A DNA stretch of 64,000 nucleotides from Amylostereum areolatum (Eukaryota > Basidiomycota > Agaricomycetes > Russulales > Stereaceae). Below the pieces are notes generated by a model. The model made no database searches, had not been told where the DNA came from, and saw only the letters and a list, made by a program, of their open reading frames with translations. Below, piece by piece: positions 24,061-34,020 of this stretch (position 1 is the first letter of the stretch; the number at the start of each line of letters is the position of its first letter). Location: positions 29,560 to 93,559 of the forward strand of contig SAXG01000114.1 in assembly GCA_012932865.1 (NCBI GenBank). Reading direction: 5' to 3'. Made by a program: the position numbers and the translations under genes.

Positions 24061-24372
24061 AGGCCCAAGGGACGATGCGCGGACGTTTTCCGTCTTCTAC
24101 AGAAATGAGACCGTTCGGTGTTGGCAGGGTGCCTACGTTTGATTCCCGGTTTTATTTATTGGGTCCTTGAACTGCCTTCTTCCGCCCTCATATATCATGA
24201 ATGCAAAGAGTTTGTTCCAATGCACCCGGTCGTCCTGACCTGCCGTGCAAATACTGGTGATGTCGGGTCCGGAGAAGGTCCGGGGTAATTCGTACAGTCG
24301 TCGCGGCGCATGCAGAACTGCTTCAAGATCGAGCGCGACTCATTTTATACACCCAGGAAACGACAAGCCGAA
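24061..24372. other. No recognisable gene
   Basis: Unique intergenic sequence between block B and the pseudogene that follows. Confidence 0.3.
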
Positions 24373-25440
24373 TTACATCGCGCAACCCATGTCATGCCCA
24401 AAGAAAGCCCAGTGCCGCATCGTCTTCTCCCAATCACCTAGTGGCCATCGGTATCGGGCAAGCCCCTCTCACAACGCCACCGCCGTCCCGTGGAGGCAGA
24501 GTCGTAAGATAGAGCCTGTTCAGTGACGCCAGAAATGGGGGCTCCAGAAGCACGAGCAGTCCGCCGTCATCTGAGGGGCCCTCATCCAGGGGTGTTTCTC
24601 CACAAAAGTCGTCTCGTCGTCATCGAGCAGTCGCAACGCGTGCTCCGCGCCCGGCTCGCTGTGTTCTTTCACGAGATGGCCTATTTGGACAGAGATCAGA
24701 CTATGGCAGCTGTGCATCACTCGGAAATGCACCGTTTTGCGCCGTCCTGTCCGGTCGGAGCATCATATTGCGCGCGCAGGTGTCGATGTCGCACTTCACG
24801 CAGACGTTGTAGAGCATGGGGTCTTGCAGCCACTTTTTGGCACACATCAGTTGTGTGATAGGTCTGCCTTGAGAGATGAGTGAGTGTCATGGCAGATGTG
24901 GCGGGATGTTGAGAAAAGGTGCTCAACAGATGCTGAGGTTGTAGGGATGGTAAGAAAGTCCCGAGCCATCCATGTGATGATGGGGAACCAATCTGCATGG
25001 TGTAAAGATAATTAGTTCATGTTATACAGGCGAAATACAAACCATAAGATGTAGCCGCCACCAATCCAATGGTGCACCCTCCTTGCCTGCTCCCCCCTCA
25101 TTTGATATCTAGTGCTGATGCTCTGTAGCTGTAGGCAACACCGGCATAGCAACCATCCACTCGGGATGTTGTGCACTTGCTAAGCACACTACTAGGATTG
25201 TCAAGGGGTGTCGGAGCTGAACGGGTTGGTTCACTTGTCGAAGGTCTGGACCCACTGTTTACTAAATAGTTTACTGTTTATAAACTGTATACCCCAAATG
25301 AGTAAACAGATACCCACCCCGCGTTATCCATCAGCTCAGGCAGCATGGTTCAGATATTATAATAGACCATAGTCAGTAGTTTATCCGCAGCATGGATATC
25401 GAAATCGCACCAAGCGTTTGTTAACTTCGCCGCCACCTCA
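24373..25440 (-). pseudogene. Decayed, 5'-truncated copy of the 46679-47522 gene, split by a hAT fragment
   Basis: Read on the minus strand, 25440-25311 matches the intact gene's segment around KAWCDFDVRVADKLLN. 24805-24373 matches its 3' half (CDIDTCARNM, then LLDDDETTFVEKHPWMRAP, TADCSCFW, NRLYLTTLPPRDGGGVVRG, DMGCAM). The part coding the first about 90 residues is missing. Several frameshifts and early stops are present (for example after SPHFWRH). The two matching halves are separated by foreign sequence. Confidence 0.8.
24806..25310 (-). mobile_element. hAT transposase remnant (C-terminal dimerisation region)
   Basis: On the minus strand near 24996-24830 a frame reads DWFPIITWMARDFLTIPTTS then ASVEHLFSTSRH, the hallmark of the hAT dimerisation domain (aromatic-P-x3-MA-x2-hydrophobic, then P-x-TSA-x2-E-x-x-FS). 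After a single-base slip it continues ITQLMCAKKWLQD, also typical of the end of that domain. The fragment interrupts the pseudogene at 24373-25440. Terminal repeats and an 8-bp target duplication were not found, so only part of the element remains. Confidence 0.75.
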
Positions 25441-25789
25441 CGTCGCACGGGCACCGCAAGGAACTCTGGTTTTATGTTGACAAATGGTAGCAATAACACG
25501 GGACTTGAAATTTGAAGAGGCCAGCAGGACGCGTGAAGACGGAACGTTCGATGTGCCGACGATGGCGGAAGCAGGGTGGAGTTTTTGTGGTGGTGGGAAG
25601 AAAGAGCGCCGACGCCGCGAAGGCGCGCCGAAGACTCGGCGAAGAGTAACGCTCAGTTTGTTTCCGACCCTGGCACCACTACCACCTCCCATTCCTTTCG
25701 CCTCTTCCACTATCACCATCATGAGGGACCGATTCAACGGCGCGGCCGTGACTTACGCACAGCCTCCTGAATGGCGATCGGTCGTTTTG

Positions 25790-25990
25790 TCTCAACCGGA
25801 AGGGTGACAAGTACAACTCCCAAACCCTCCGTCCTCCCAGGCGATATGTTGGAAAGGGCTGTTTCGAGAGCCAAGGTCATTAATTCATTCAATGCGCCGT
25901 GCACTACACGGAGAACTGTCTATTCTCGGGCCCGAGACATTGCGGGAGGGGATCCAATTGACTGGTGCGTGTTGGACGATTTCTCAGTTT
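25790..25990 (+). repeat. Inverted copy of 45863-46075
   Basis: Strings such as TCGGGCCC, CGAGAGCCAAG/CGCGAGCCAAG and TTGACTGGTGCG(T/C)GTTGGACG occur here and, reversed, at 45.86-46.08 kb. With the pseudogene at 24.4-25.4 kb this forms one inverted segmental duplication of the 45.86-47.52 kb region. Confidence 0.7.
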
Positions 25991-26366
25991 GCCTTGCCTG
26001 ACGTATCTTGCGGATGCTTTCTAGGTTGGGTGTAAGTAAGACTGATGCAGATGTCTCCGACTTGAACTTCTGTGACATCCTTACGCTTCTGAACTCGGCA
26101 CCTCGACACCGCCCATCTCTTACGCTCCACGTTGCAAACTACAATCATCCATGCGTCCCTTCCACCCACATCTCCGACCGAGACTCTCCGCCTGTTCTGT
26201 TCCGGGATCTAGCGCGGCGTTTCCCTCCGAGGCTCCGACTCCTGAAACAGAACAATCCAACTGTGGAATCGTTCATATAAATTGCCTTCCCCGACGCTGA
26301 ACAACCTCCTCGACGCCCTACCCAAATTAACCCCTGCCCTCTCACTGAGCTACTCTCCTCGCTGCC

Positions 26367-26810
26367 ATGACTGGATTGAGCAACGAGCAACATGCAAGAC
26401 CGAAAGGTCCCCGACTTATGCGAGCCAGGAAGATTCCCAAGGAAGGTCTCGGACGTATGCCACCAAGTCCTGCACGTGAGTGCTGGCCGTCGTCATTATT
26501 AACTGACACCTCGAACTGACTGTTTTCAGCTACCGGAATATCGAGGTCAAGCAGCGATAACCTTGGTGAGTCTCCTCAGCCCTCGCTCGCTCGCATACAG
26601 TATCTTATTAGCTCTCAACTCTTAGGACACTCGAAACCGTCCAACTCGATCGCGCGTGCGGCGACATTTGGCCCGACGAACAGCGATCAGTCTCATAATG
26701 TCCGGAGCGACGAGGATGTCGACTCGGACTCGGACTCGGACTCGGACTCGGATAGCTCTGGAGGATGGAGGATCGATTCCAATAAAGAGGAAGGTGCCGA
26801 GCGCGTATAG
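26367..26810 (+). CDS. Small orphan protein with Ser-Asp repeat, three exons
   Basis: Exons 26367-26475, 26530-26565 and 26627-26810 close in phase, giving about 110 residues. The N-terminal half is basic (RPKGPRLMRARKIPKEGLGR). The C-terminal half has an SD run encoded by a pure GACTCG-type hexamer at about 26722-26752. It ends GGWRIDSNKEEGAERV. No family recognised; it is probably disordered. Two phase-true introns, one 36-bp exon and a stop right after the acidic tail support a real gene. Confidence 0.65.
26722..26752 (+). repeat. GACTCG hexamer microsatellite in coding sequence
   Basis: About five uninterrupted copies coding Ser-Asp pairs in the 26367 gene; its length may vary between strains. 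Confidence 0.8.
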
Positions 26811-27292
26811 GCTGCGGTCTCGGTACGTCGCGGTTTTGTTTTCGGTCTACCCTGGAGCTAACGGCCCTTCAGCGTTGTAGTGTACTCTTTCCGATGGACT
26901 GAATCTTTTTGTTCAACCCGAACCACCCGTTGTTCGTCGTTCTATACACGCCCCGTATCCCTCGACTTCCATCCGTCGTTAAGCCCAAGCATTCTTCATC
27001 CCCTACCCGAATCCTGTGCGAGTTTATTCCTATTATTCCACAATGTTGGCCATCGAACGGCCCCCGCAAACACACCGCGTCAATGCTCGGCTTTTAGCAC
27101 CCGGATCTGCCAGCGCTTGGAATATCAGGAACAGGGCCAGTGTGGCGTCCGTTCGACCCAACTTGTACCCTAAAATCGTTAGCGTCCCATCACTCATCGC
27201 TGAGACGTGCTCCGGATACGTTTCTTTCAAGAACGACTATATCTCCAATCCGCTCGCAATAATCCTGGCGCAGGCGTTCTTCCGTAGCTCCC

Positions 27293-27793
27293 ATGGACTC
27301 TCATGCAGCTTCCATCCTCTGTCCGAGCCCTCCTACGGCTGTTGAGGTCCCTTTCGTTCCATCAGGTGAGGCTCTTGCTGCACATTCTATACAGCTGACA
27401 TCTAACGCAATGGTAGGGTGTTCCGATGCTGCTGAAGGCTCTGGGACGCGGTCACTGTCTGAGCCTTGTGCCATATCGTCTCGTCCTCGTCTGACGATTC
27501 AAATCCCAACGGCCGTTACCCACACAAAAGAATCGAACAAACCCTCCAGCCACCCATCGCCCTCAGCCCCTGTCGTTCCGCGATACTTCATCTTTAAGTT
27601 GACTTCGGACGACCTCGTCGACTATGATATCGAAGTGCTCGACGGGCCGGATATAGACGTGGCTAATGTGGAGAAGTCAACACTCGCTGGGGGGAAGAGA
27701 CAGAGGCTCGCCGAGGAAGCCCGATCTGACTGGACGAGAACGAAGAAAATACGGCGGGAAGTTGCTGGGCATCACCACCCGGAATCCGGTTGA
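27293..27793 (+). CDS. Orphan protein, two exons
   Basis: Exon 1 27293-27365 (MDSHAASILCPSPPTAVEVP) and exon 2 27417-27793 join in phase through a GTGAGG..TAG intron. The product is about 150 residues. The central part looks ordered (RYFIFKLTSDDLVDYDIEVL). The C-terminus is basic (KKIRREVAGHHHPESG). No family recognised. An upstream frame from the ATG at 27043 (MLAIERPPQTHRVNARLLAP) could be a further 5' exon or a separate gene. Confidence 0.5.
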   Translation: MDSHAASILCPSPPTAVEVPFVPSGEALAAHSIQLTSNAMVGCSDAAEGSGTRSLSEPCAISSRPRLTIQIPTAVTHTKESNKPSSHPSPSAPVVPRYFIFKLTSDDLVDYDIEVLDGPDIDVANVEKSTLAGGKRQRLAEEARSDWTRTKKIRREVAGHHHPESG

Positions 27794-28377
27794 CCGTACT
27801 GGTCTCCGTGTTTTTATCAGACCTACATAACAACTGTATATTTTCCCCATCCCCCATCCTCTCTGCTAAAGCCCCAAACCAATCTCGTCTGAGGCTGAAC
27901 GAACGTCGGTGTCACGAACGTAACAATGAGAGCGTGGGAATGTCTCGGGATCGCCCGTCGGATCCAGCGGATCGGCGTTGTCGTCTTGACTGTTGACCGG
28001 TGACCGGTGACCTCCACCACCGTCGTGCCATCCACTGGCCTCGCTCTTCTTCCGTCTGCATTCATCATACACAAAGTCAAAGTCAAAGTCAACAACTCAT
28101 TCGGATCCGTGAATTCCGACGGGTATCGAGACTGGAGGCATGTGTATCAAACCGAACGTCGTGCTTTCGTGAACGGCGGATCTGCGGGAGAGTGCTTGGG
28201 AAAGAATCCTGAGGTATGTCTTCGGTGGCACGCTTAGCGCTGGGCCACTAACACCTTGTTCCCGTCACCGTGACATCTCTCTGAACTCTAGGATCTCTCG
28301 TTGCCATCGTCGTCAAAGCGTTGTGTTGGCACGTCAGAACTTCGAAGGGATGATTCTCGGCCCTGTGCCACCCGTCA

Positions 28378-28791
28378 ATGCTGTACCCTCTCCCGAGCTC
28401 CTGGCACCGAAGACAAACAATTGGTAAATTTATAAGGGTGGGACATGCCCTCAAGGAAACACTAGCTACTCCTTCCCGTCCAGCTTCTTCGATCCACGAA
28501 CAACGCGAGATGGCCCCGAACCGACCAGATTCCAGAAGGGTCGCCTTTCGTAGGCAGCACAAAATGGTCCACAAACGACGACCGTTCAGAAAGATCACCC
28601 TTCGCGGACAGCACAATGTGGTCCCAGTACGACGGCGTCATTCCAGAAAGGTCACCGTCCGTGGACAGCACAAGATGGTTCCCTACCGCCGTGGTTACGG
28701 ACGGGTCTCCTTTCGTTCAACAGCATCCAGCGCCACCGCTCGCTGTCGGTCATCAACCCGACTGTCTGGCAATCAGACGACGGGTACGTGA
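28378..28791 (+). CDS. Very basic ORF containing a three-fold repeat (doubtful)
   Basis: A 137-codon frame from a true ATG with three repeats of about 18-19 residues (for example FRKITLRGQHNVVPVRRRH). The opposite strand is also open across the same repeat (28671-28462, with DHIVLSAKGDLSERSSF repeated in variant form) and has a more ordinary composition. I cannot decide which strand, if either, is coding. Confidence 0.3.
   Translation: MLYPLPSSWHRRQTIGKFIRVGHALKETLATPSRPASSIHEQREMAPNRPDSRRVAFRRQHKMVHKRRPFRKITLRGQHNVVPVRRRHSRKVTVRGQHKMVPYRRGYGRVSFRSTASSATARCRSSTRLSGNQTTGT
28534..28700. repeat. Tandem repeat, three units of 54-57 bp
   Basis: Units start at 28534, 28588 and 28645 with AGAA(A/G)G(A/G)TC and contain (A/G)GACAGCACAA. 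The unit lengths are multiples of three, so reading frames stay open through the array on both strands. Confidence 0.8.
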
Positions 28792-28847
28792 TTTCCTATC
28801 CTCCGTTGTGTATGTAGATTAATCGCCACGAAACCGTGTTTAGACCG

Positions 28848-29222
28848 TTATAACCGACCACAACAGACGTTCAATGCCCGTCTCGCAAAGATAATATTTG
28901 GAATGTACTTGGGGGAAGGCCTCATCAGTTGGGCCTTGGGCAGAGAAGAGTAGACGAAGCGGCCTGTTTTCAAGAGCTTGATAATATTGTCATCGCGGCG
29001 GGACCGTTGAGTATCTAATATGCTTCTTAGGACTTCCTCCCCTCGCGTAGGGTTCTTGTCTGCCAACACAAGATAAACTGATGTCACCCTTATCCCTCTT
29101 TGCGGCTCGAGGATGAAGTTGGGGAGAAACCGAGAAACCGAGCTCGAGTTCTCACCGCTTTGTAACGAGAGCTTTGTACCATGACCTGACAAAACGCTTG
29201 ATGGACGGAGTCCAGGTTGCAT
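28848..29222 (-). CDS. Hypothetical 124-residue protein
   Basis: A single open frame from the ATG at 29222 (MQPGLRPSSVLSGHGTKLSL) to a stop at 28848. It has a natural-looking mix and a possible helix around EEVLRSILDTQRSRRDDNII. No family recognised and no TATA box seen on this strand, so it may be chance. Confidence 0.35.
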   Translation of the reverse strand: MQPGLRPSSVLSGHGTKLSLQSGENSSSVSRFLPNFILEPQRGIRVTSVYLVLADKNPTRGEEVLRSILDTQRSRRDDNIIKLLKTGRFVYSSLPKAQLMRPSPKYIPNIIFARRALNVCCGRL

Positions 29223-29321
29223 CCTTATCCTCGTTCTTCTTCATGATTTTTTCCGACAGCGCTGTGCTTTGTTGTTGTTCCGACTCTCGCTTTCGCGCCG
29301 CCAATTTGGCGGGGCTTCGAC

Positions 29322-29328
29322 TATAAAG
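29322..29328 (+). promoter_or_regulatory. TATA box of the 29405 gene
   Basis: TATAAAG about 80 bp before the ATG. Confidence 0.55.
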
Positions 29329-29404
29329 TCACAGTAGAGACATCGCTTTGAATCTGCGGGTCATACTCTTGCACATACCCCCCCTTCTACTCGTCCTGAC
29401 CGCA

Positions 29405-30272
29405 ATGGACCCCTCGCGTTCCAAAGAACAGCATTCGCCAGCGCCGAAAGCTGGAAGCCGCCCACCCGCGGGCAACAACAGTGCCACTCCAACCACGCCT
29501 GCGCCATTTCGAACCGGTGGCCGACGTCATTCCGGAATCATCACTCCAGCATGGATGATTAAGGACAACTTGAAGTACGGCTTCAATCCGCCGGAATTCG
29601 GGATCCCTATCAAGACAGCTCGAAACAAACCCAAAAGGTCGTTGCGTTCTCTCCCATCCTCGTCCCGAGGGCCCAACCATCAGGAAAAACCTCCCTTACT
29701 AAAAATCTACTAATTAGAGGGGGACCTTCCTAATTCCCTGTTCCCGCTGCCAACCTGCAAGGCACTACGTCAACGTAGGTCCCTGTCACCCTTCTGGCCT
29801 CAACTATGTATTTGAAGTGCAAATATGAGGTCAATGTCGACGACGGTGCATCGAAATGTGTACGGGGTTTTGTGAGAATAGAGCCCGTTAGTTCACTTTA
29901 GGAAGGTCCCCCTCTAACTAGCGCTAATTTGCTGGATTTGTTGATTTTAGTAAGGGAGGTTTTTCCTGATGACACGGATACGAGCAGCGGTATGTGAAGT
30001 TTGACTTTGTGGCACCAAAATGAAGGCGATTCTCACCTTATACCCGACAAGACGTGGGCCTTCAGACCACGACATTCTCTGGGAAGGTCAACCGTCGAGG
30101 CCGCCCAACGGTCGGCGGATTGACGACGTTGCCATCGCCTTCTGGATCTGGCAAGCGCAAAGCGCCTGCTGATACTGAACGCAGCCCTGTGTCAGCGGGT
30201 TCGCACAAAAAGGCAAAATCGAGCGAAGACGGCACTATTTTTTCGGACGAAGAACATATGGCGTCCCGATAG
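29405..30272 (+). CDS. Orphan basic protein interrupted by a hairpin element
   Basis: Exon 1 starts at 29405 (MDPSRSKEQHSPAPKAGSRP) and includes an ordered-looking patch SGIITPAWMIKDNLKYGFNP. At about 29680 the frame runs into an inverted-repeat element and stops at 29710. Beyond the element, 29970-29992 (DDTDTSS) splices through a GTATGT..CAAG intron into DVGLQTTTFSGKVNRRGRP. It ends in a bipartite basic, nuclear-signal-like tail (KRKAPADTER, then HKKAKSSEDG) at 30272. If the element is left out the two halves join in one frame, so the gene seems broken by a recent insertion. No family recognised. Confidence 0.5.
29680..29970. mobile_element. About 290-bp hairpin MITE in an exon
   Basis: The left arm TCAGGAAAAACCTCCCTTAC and the right arm (reverse complement) are identical over about 25 bp. 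A second inner pair, GAGGGGGACCTTCCTAA with its reverse complement, lies further in (29717-29735 and 29898-29916). No coding capacity. Confidence 0.8.
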
Positions 30273-30347
30273 TCCGGAAGCGACACGATGAGATGATGTA
30301 GGTGACGTCGCTGTGAAAGTTTCGAACCCGATTCAAGCATTAGCGAT

Positions 30348-30366
30348 GAAGCTTGAAGCTTGAAGA
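30348..30366. repeat. AAGCTTG tandem motif
   Basis: GAAGCTTGAAGCTTGAAG about 230 bp beyond the 3' end of DUF6533 copy C. Confidence 0.7.
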
Positions 30367-30598
30367 ACGAATATTTGATGATGAGGTTAGTTATGTATCG
30401 TGCTGTAGTACTCGTCCATCACCGTCGTCTCAAAATCATAGCCTACTATCTCAGGCTTTTCATAAACAACTTTGACTCCCTGCACATGATGCATGTCCTC
30501 TCACATTCTAAACGGAAACCACGGGTATACACATCCTCAGGTTCTCGCCGTGCAGAGCTACCCCACCAGCATTCATCGACAACTCATGACACACCTAG

Positions 30599-32440
30599 TC
30601 ACGTCGCCTCAAACCGCGCGTCCTCGTCTTCCCCGCTCCTCTTCATATCGTGCCCGACACACGTATCGTCATCAAATTCTGACTTGAACCTCGTGCCCTC
30701 ACCCAACTCGATATCGTCCCCCACGGCCCCCACGGTCTCAGGCCCCGCGCCTCCGAAGTGCAGACTCGACACCACCCCGCCTTGAGACTGTACAATCTTA
30801 CGTTTTCGACGGAAGTCGAAGAGCGGCGCAGGGCTGGAGTTGCTAGCGACGAGGGTGGTTGTGGAGTTTTCGCTTCGTTCGCGGATGTCGAGGAGCTAAC
30901 GGGGAGCGAAATGGAAACAAGTCAGTGGGACGAGGGGAGTGGGGAAAGCGGGTGGGGGACGTACGAGGCGGCATGCGAGAATGGGACCCATCATGACCGT
31001 GAGAGGAATCATGATCGCGGACATGGCAGCTCTGGGTCTGCGCGACACCGTGCTATCATTATGCTATTCTTTCAAAGATGACGAAACACTTACTGGAAGT
31101 AGAAGATGCCGTTGATCTACGGGCACATGACGAGGTCAGCGCAGGTCAACGACGGAGCGCGAATGGTTACGCACCAGGTTGACCACGGAGATGACAAGGT
31201 AGTAGAAGATTCCCTCGCTGAGGAAGACTTGGATGATCGGATTCTTGATTCCGATGCGATAGCGCAGTGTGAAAGCGCGAAATATTGTCACAATGGTGAC
31301 GATAGTGTCGAAAGCGAGGGGCGCGACCTGAAAACGGTGTCAGGGAGTGCTATGACTGCCAGCTCTGGGAGGACGCACGAAGAATCCTGAGAAAAAATGT
31401 AGTATCAGGACGATGTCAATGGGAAGATACCATTTAAAGCGCACCGAGGATATGTGCCTCCCCTGGGCGCGACATTGGAAAGCAGGGTCCTTCATCCTAC
31501 GACCGCGACTGCGTGAGTGCACGTGCATGGATGAAAAAAGTTGGAAATGTACAGTCGCAAGGAACGGAAGGGCTGTAAAAACATCTCAACGCCGAGAGTT
31601 CTGATCGAATAAAACGAGAGCGACGTACGCAGCATGTGCCGGATAATCACATACAGTTGGTATGCGAGCACGCCTATGAACATGCTCCCTAGCACGGTTA
31701 GGAGCACCATGTTGCGGTTGAAAAACGCCCACGTCCGCAGCAGCAGGATCGCTATCCGCCACGGTGATAAGCTCGCAGAACGACATGAGTATTCAATCGC
31801 ATACCTTCGACGGAGGCTTGGTTCCACATGCAAATTGCGATGACAGACTGTCGTCGGAGCTGTTTAAGGCAGGCGCTTATTGGAGGGGAAGCGCGACTGA
31901 CCTGGTACACGTGAACGCATGTATTCCACGAGTGGTCCGAGCAGAGAACCCACAAAGCGTAAGGCATGACGAGGAGAACCCAATACCTGTCGAAGGGTCT
32001 CAAACGGCGTGCAACGAAGATACACTTTACTACGCACCTAGCAAACAGATAGAGAACCTTGATCATCGTCCACCGGGCTTTCCATATCTATATAAAATGT
32101 ACAAGGGCGGTCAGAGGAGCCGGGAGCTTCAGGAAAGAAGGGCGTACGTGTTGTTTCTCTCGCCGCAGGCTCGTGAGCCAGTCCCACACCGTCACCGCGT
32201 CTAGAGATCACAAATCAGCGCCCGAAGCTAGCGGTGTGTCTGTGAACGTACTCACACATAGCTATAGACGCATCCGATCTCGTTCAGGGTGTGCACCACG
32301 AAGCAGAGAACAAACACGCACAGCAAAAATGGACCTGAGTCCTGCGATCGCGACATCAGTTATCCTGCGATGACGAGCGAGGAAGAGAAACCACGTACAC
32401 AAATATGAAATATTTCGCGGTGTCGAGACTTTCCGCCTAT
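30599..32440 (-). CDS. DUF6533 seven-helix membrane protein, copy C (best preserved, start codon disrupted)
   Basis: From the 3' end backwards every exon is open: the tail LLDIRERSENSTTTLVASNS to ..EDARFEAT (stop 30601-30599), IPLTVMMGPILACRL, IIQVFLSEGIFYYLVISVVN, GPCFPMSRPGEAHILG, RTWAFFNRNMVLLTVLGS, MFIGVLAYQLYVIIRHML, WVLLVMPYALWVLCSDHSWN, KARWTMIKVLYLFAR and AVTVWDWLTSLRRE. The N-terminal exon corresponding to MAESL..AKYFIF in copy A reads CCATAGGCGG instead of CCATGGCGG, so the inferred start ATG is lost by one extra A at about 32438-32440. A downstream ATG (32356) could serve, but phase into the next exon was not closed. Function unknown; same family as copies A and B. Confidence 0.65.
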
Positions 32441-33061
32441 GGTGTAGTCTACCCACGATCCAGGATAGTACACCAAACTTGAATAGAAGTCGTCGGATCG
32501 CGAGCGTCAAGCCCTGCGAGTAAAAGTCGAAAGGAAAGCGTGGAGGAGCCTGGAGGAGCTCACGCACTCCGCAGGCTCTAGCAGCCTTGGCTATAAAGGA
32601 AAACCGGGTGGAAGGAAAAGAAGGGCTCAAGGAATGCTGATTGTGATCTTTCGGGCGGGGGTGCTTATCAAAATGTCTTCTTATGTCCGGCATTGCAAAA
32701 TTGTAGTATGACGGGTTCCACCGTCATCATCTGCTTTGGCGGAGGCCGTGCGTTCGGATTGGACCAACAGACACCTACGGGGCGTATTGCGCAGAGAGCG
32801 GTAAGCATTCAAAACTGGCGAGCGTTGACGAATAAGTAGACGGTTTCTGATAATCATATCCAGCCAGCAGAGGCCAGCAGCCGACCCAAACTCGAAAACT
32901 CGCGCACCTCCACCTCTGAGATCTGAATCTCCGCCTATTTTGTTGTCACGAACGGGTAACGAGGCGGGCGAGCCTCGTGGCTATTTTAACTTCTTCGTCC
33001 TCTGCGCGGCTCATATGAGACCGTTGGCAAGGTACGTTGGAGCGCCAGGTGCTTGGACGCC

Positions 33062-33121
33062 TGAAGCTTGAAGCTTGAAGCTTGAAGTCTCTTCTGCTGA
33101 TCCAAGCCTGAAGCTTGAAGC
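33062..33121. repeat. AAGCTTG tandem array
   Basis: CTGAAGCTTGAAGCTTGAAG runs over 33062-33087, with another copy at 33105-33121. It is the positional equivalent of the array at 18833-18850. Confidence 0.75.
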
Positions 33122-33795
33122 GTCGTCGCCATTCGTCTGAGCAGGAGCCTTGCAGACTGCAGTTGGCACAGTTTGACATCGTCCGTGTATTGGACTCAAC
33201 ATCATTGTCTACGTCGGCGGCCGGACTGAGTCAGTCTTCGAGTTCCTCAGCACTTCCTCGCACACCTTCGCGCACGCGTTTGCCAGCAGACCGCAGACCC
33301 CTATCAGAGCAAATTGGAAGGTTTCCTGGAGCAGGGTGTCGGAAGAAGGCGAGAGGCAGAACCGGGAAGCGTGACGGCGACGGTGCTGGACGACCGAGGT
33401 CTGCGGAGGTCCGGGGGTGCAAAATGAGTCCCGGGACTTTCCCGGGACCTACCCGGGACCCGAAAAAGCTCGGCGCTTCTCCGGATCACGTGCTTACAAT
33501 GCCAGGCTTGTGCACGCGCTTTCATAACGGCGTCTTCGATGGTGAGTCCGTCTGTGTTGCTCGACGACCCTTCCATCCTGATTTTTCATTTCTCTGCAAG
33601 GAGATAACCTAACACACTTCCCAAGCATCTCTCCCCACGGGGACCACAAGAGGATGACTGTTCAATGCGGAATATGTCGATTTGGGTGGGGCGGTAGTAC
33701 TTATCAACTTTGTCGACCGTTTGACATGGTGCCCACAGACCCCTACAGGTTATTCTGAGAATATGGCTGGCATGATCACTTTGTCTCATCCGCTC

Positions 33796-34020
33796 TCATG
33801 ACATTCCCCGAGAGAAAGGACGGATCCACCGATGGTACGTTTGCGCGCAGCTCGAGTCGTACACCTCTTGACCATCGGCTTCGGTGTAGCGTACAAATCC
33901 TGGTACGAGCTTCATCCCGGCACTACTGGGGCGTTCGTGGAGCGGCAGGCGGCTGAGTCGCTTCTGCTCCGGAGGTTTTCCATTACTTGCGCTGATATCG
34001 GAATTGCCAGTGAGGGTCAC
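33796..34020 (-). pseudogene. Paralogous fragment of the 16534-17890 gene
   Basis: An ATG-initiated 74-codon frame, MTLTGNSDISASNGKPPEQK.. to ..CAQTYHRWIRPFSRGMS. The last about 20 residues correspond to the last exon of the plus-strand gene ending at 17890. The rest of that gene was not found next to it. Confidence 0.4.

Larger units (their letters stand above)
30599..33860 (-). repeat. Duplicated block C
   Basis: Inverted partner of block A, covering the DUF6533 gene, its promoter, the CGGGCGAGCCTCGT motif (about 32965-32978), the AAGCTTG array, the transposon-like GC-rich stretch 33280-33500, and the 3' end of an unknown gene (33796-33860). Confidence 0.75.
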
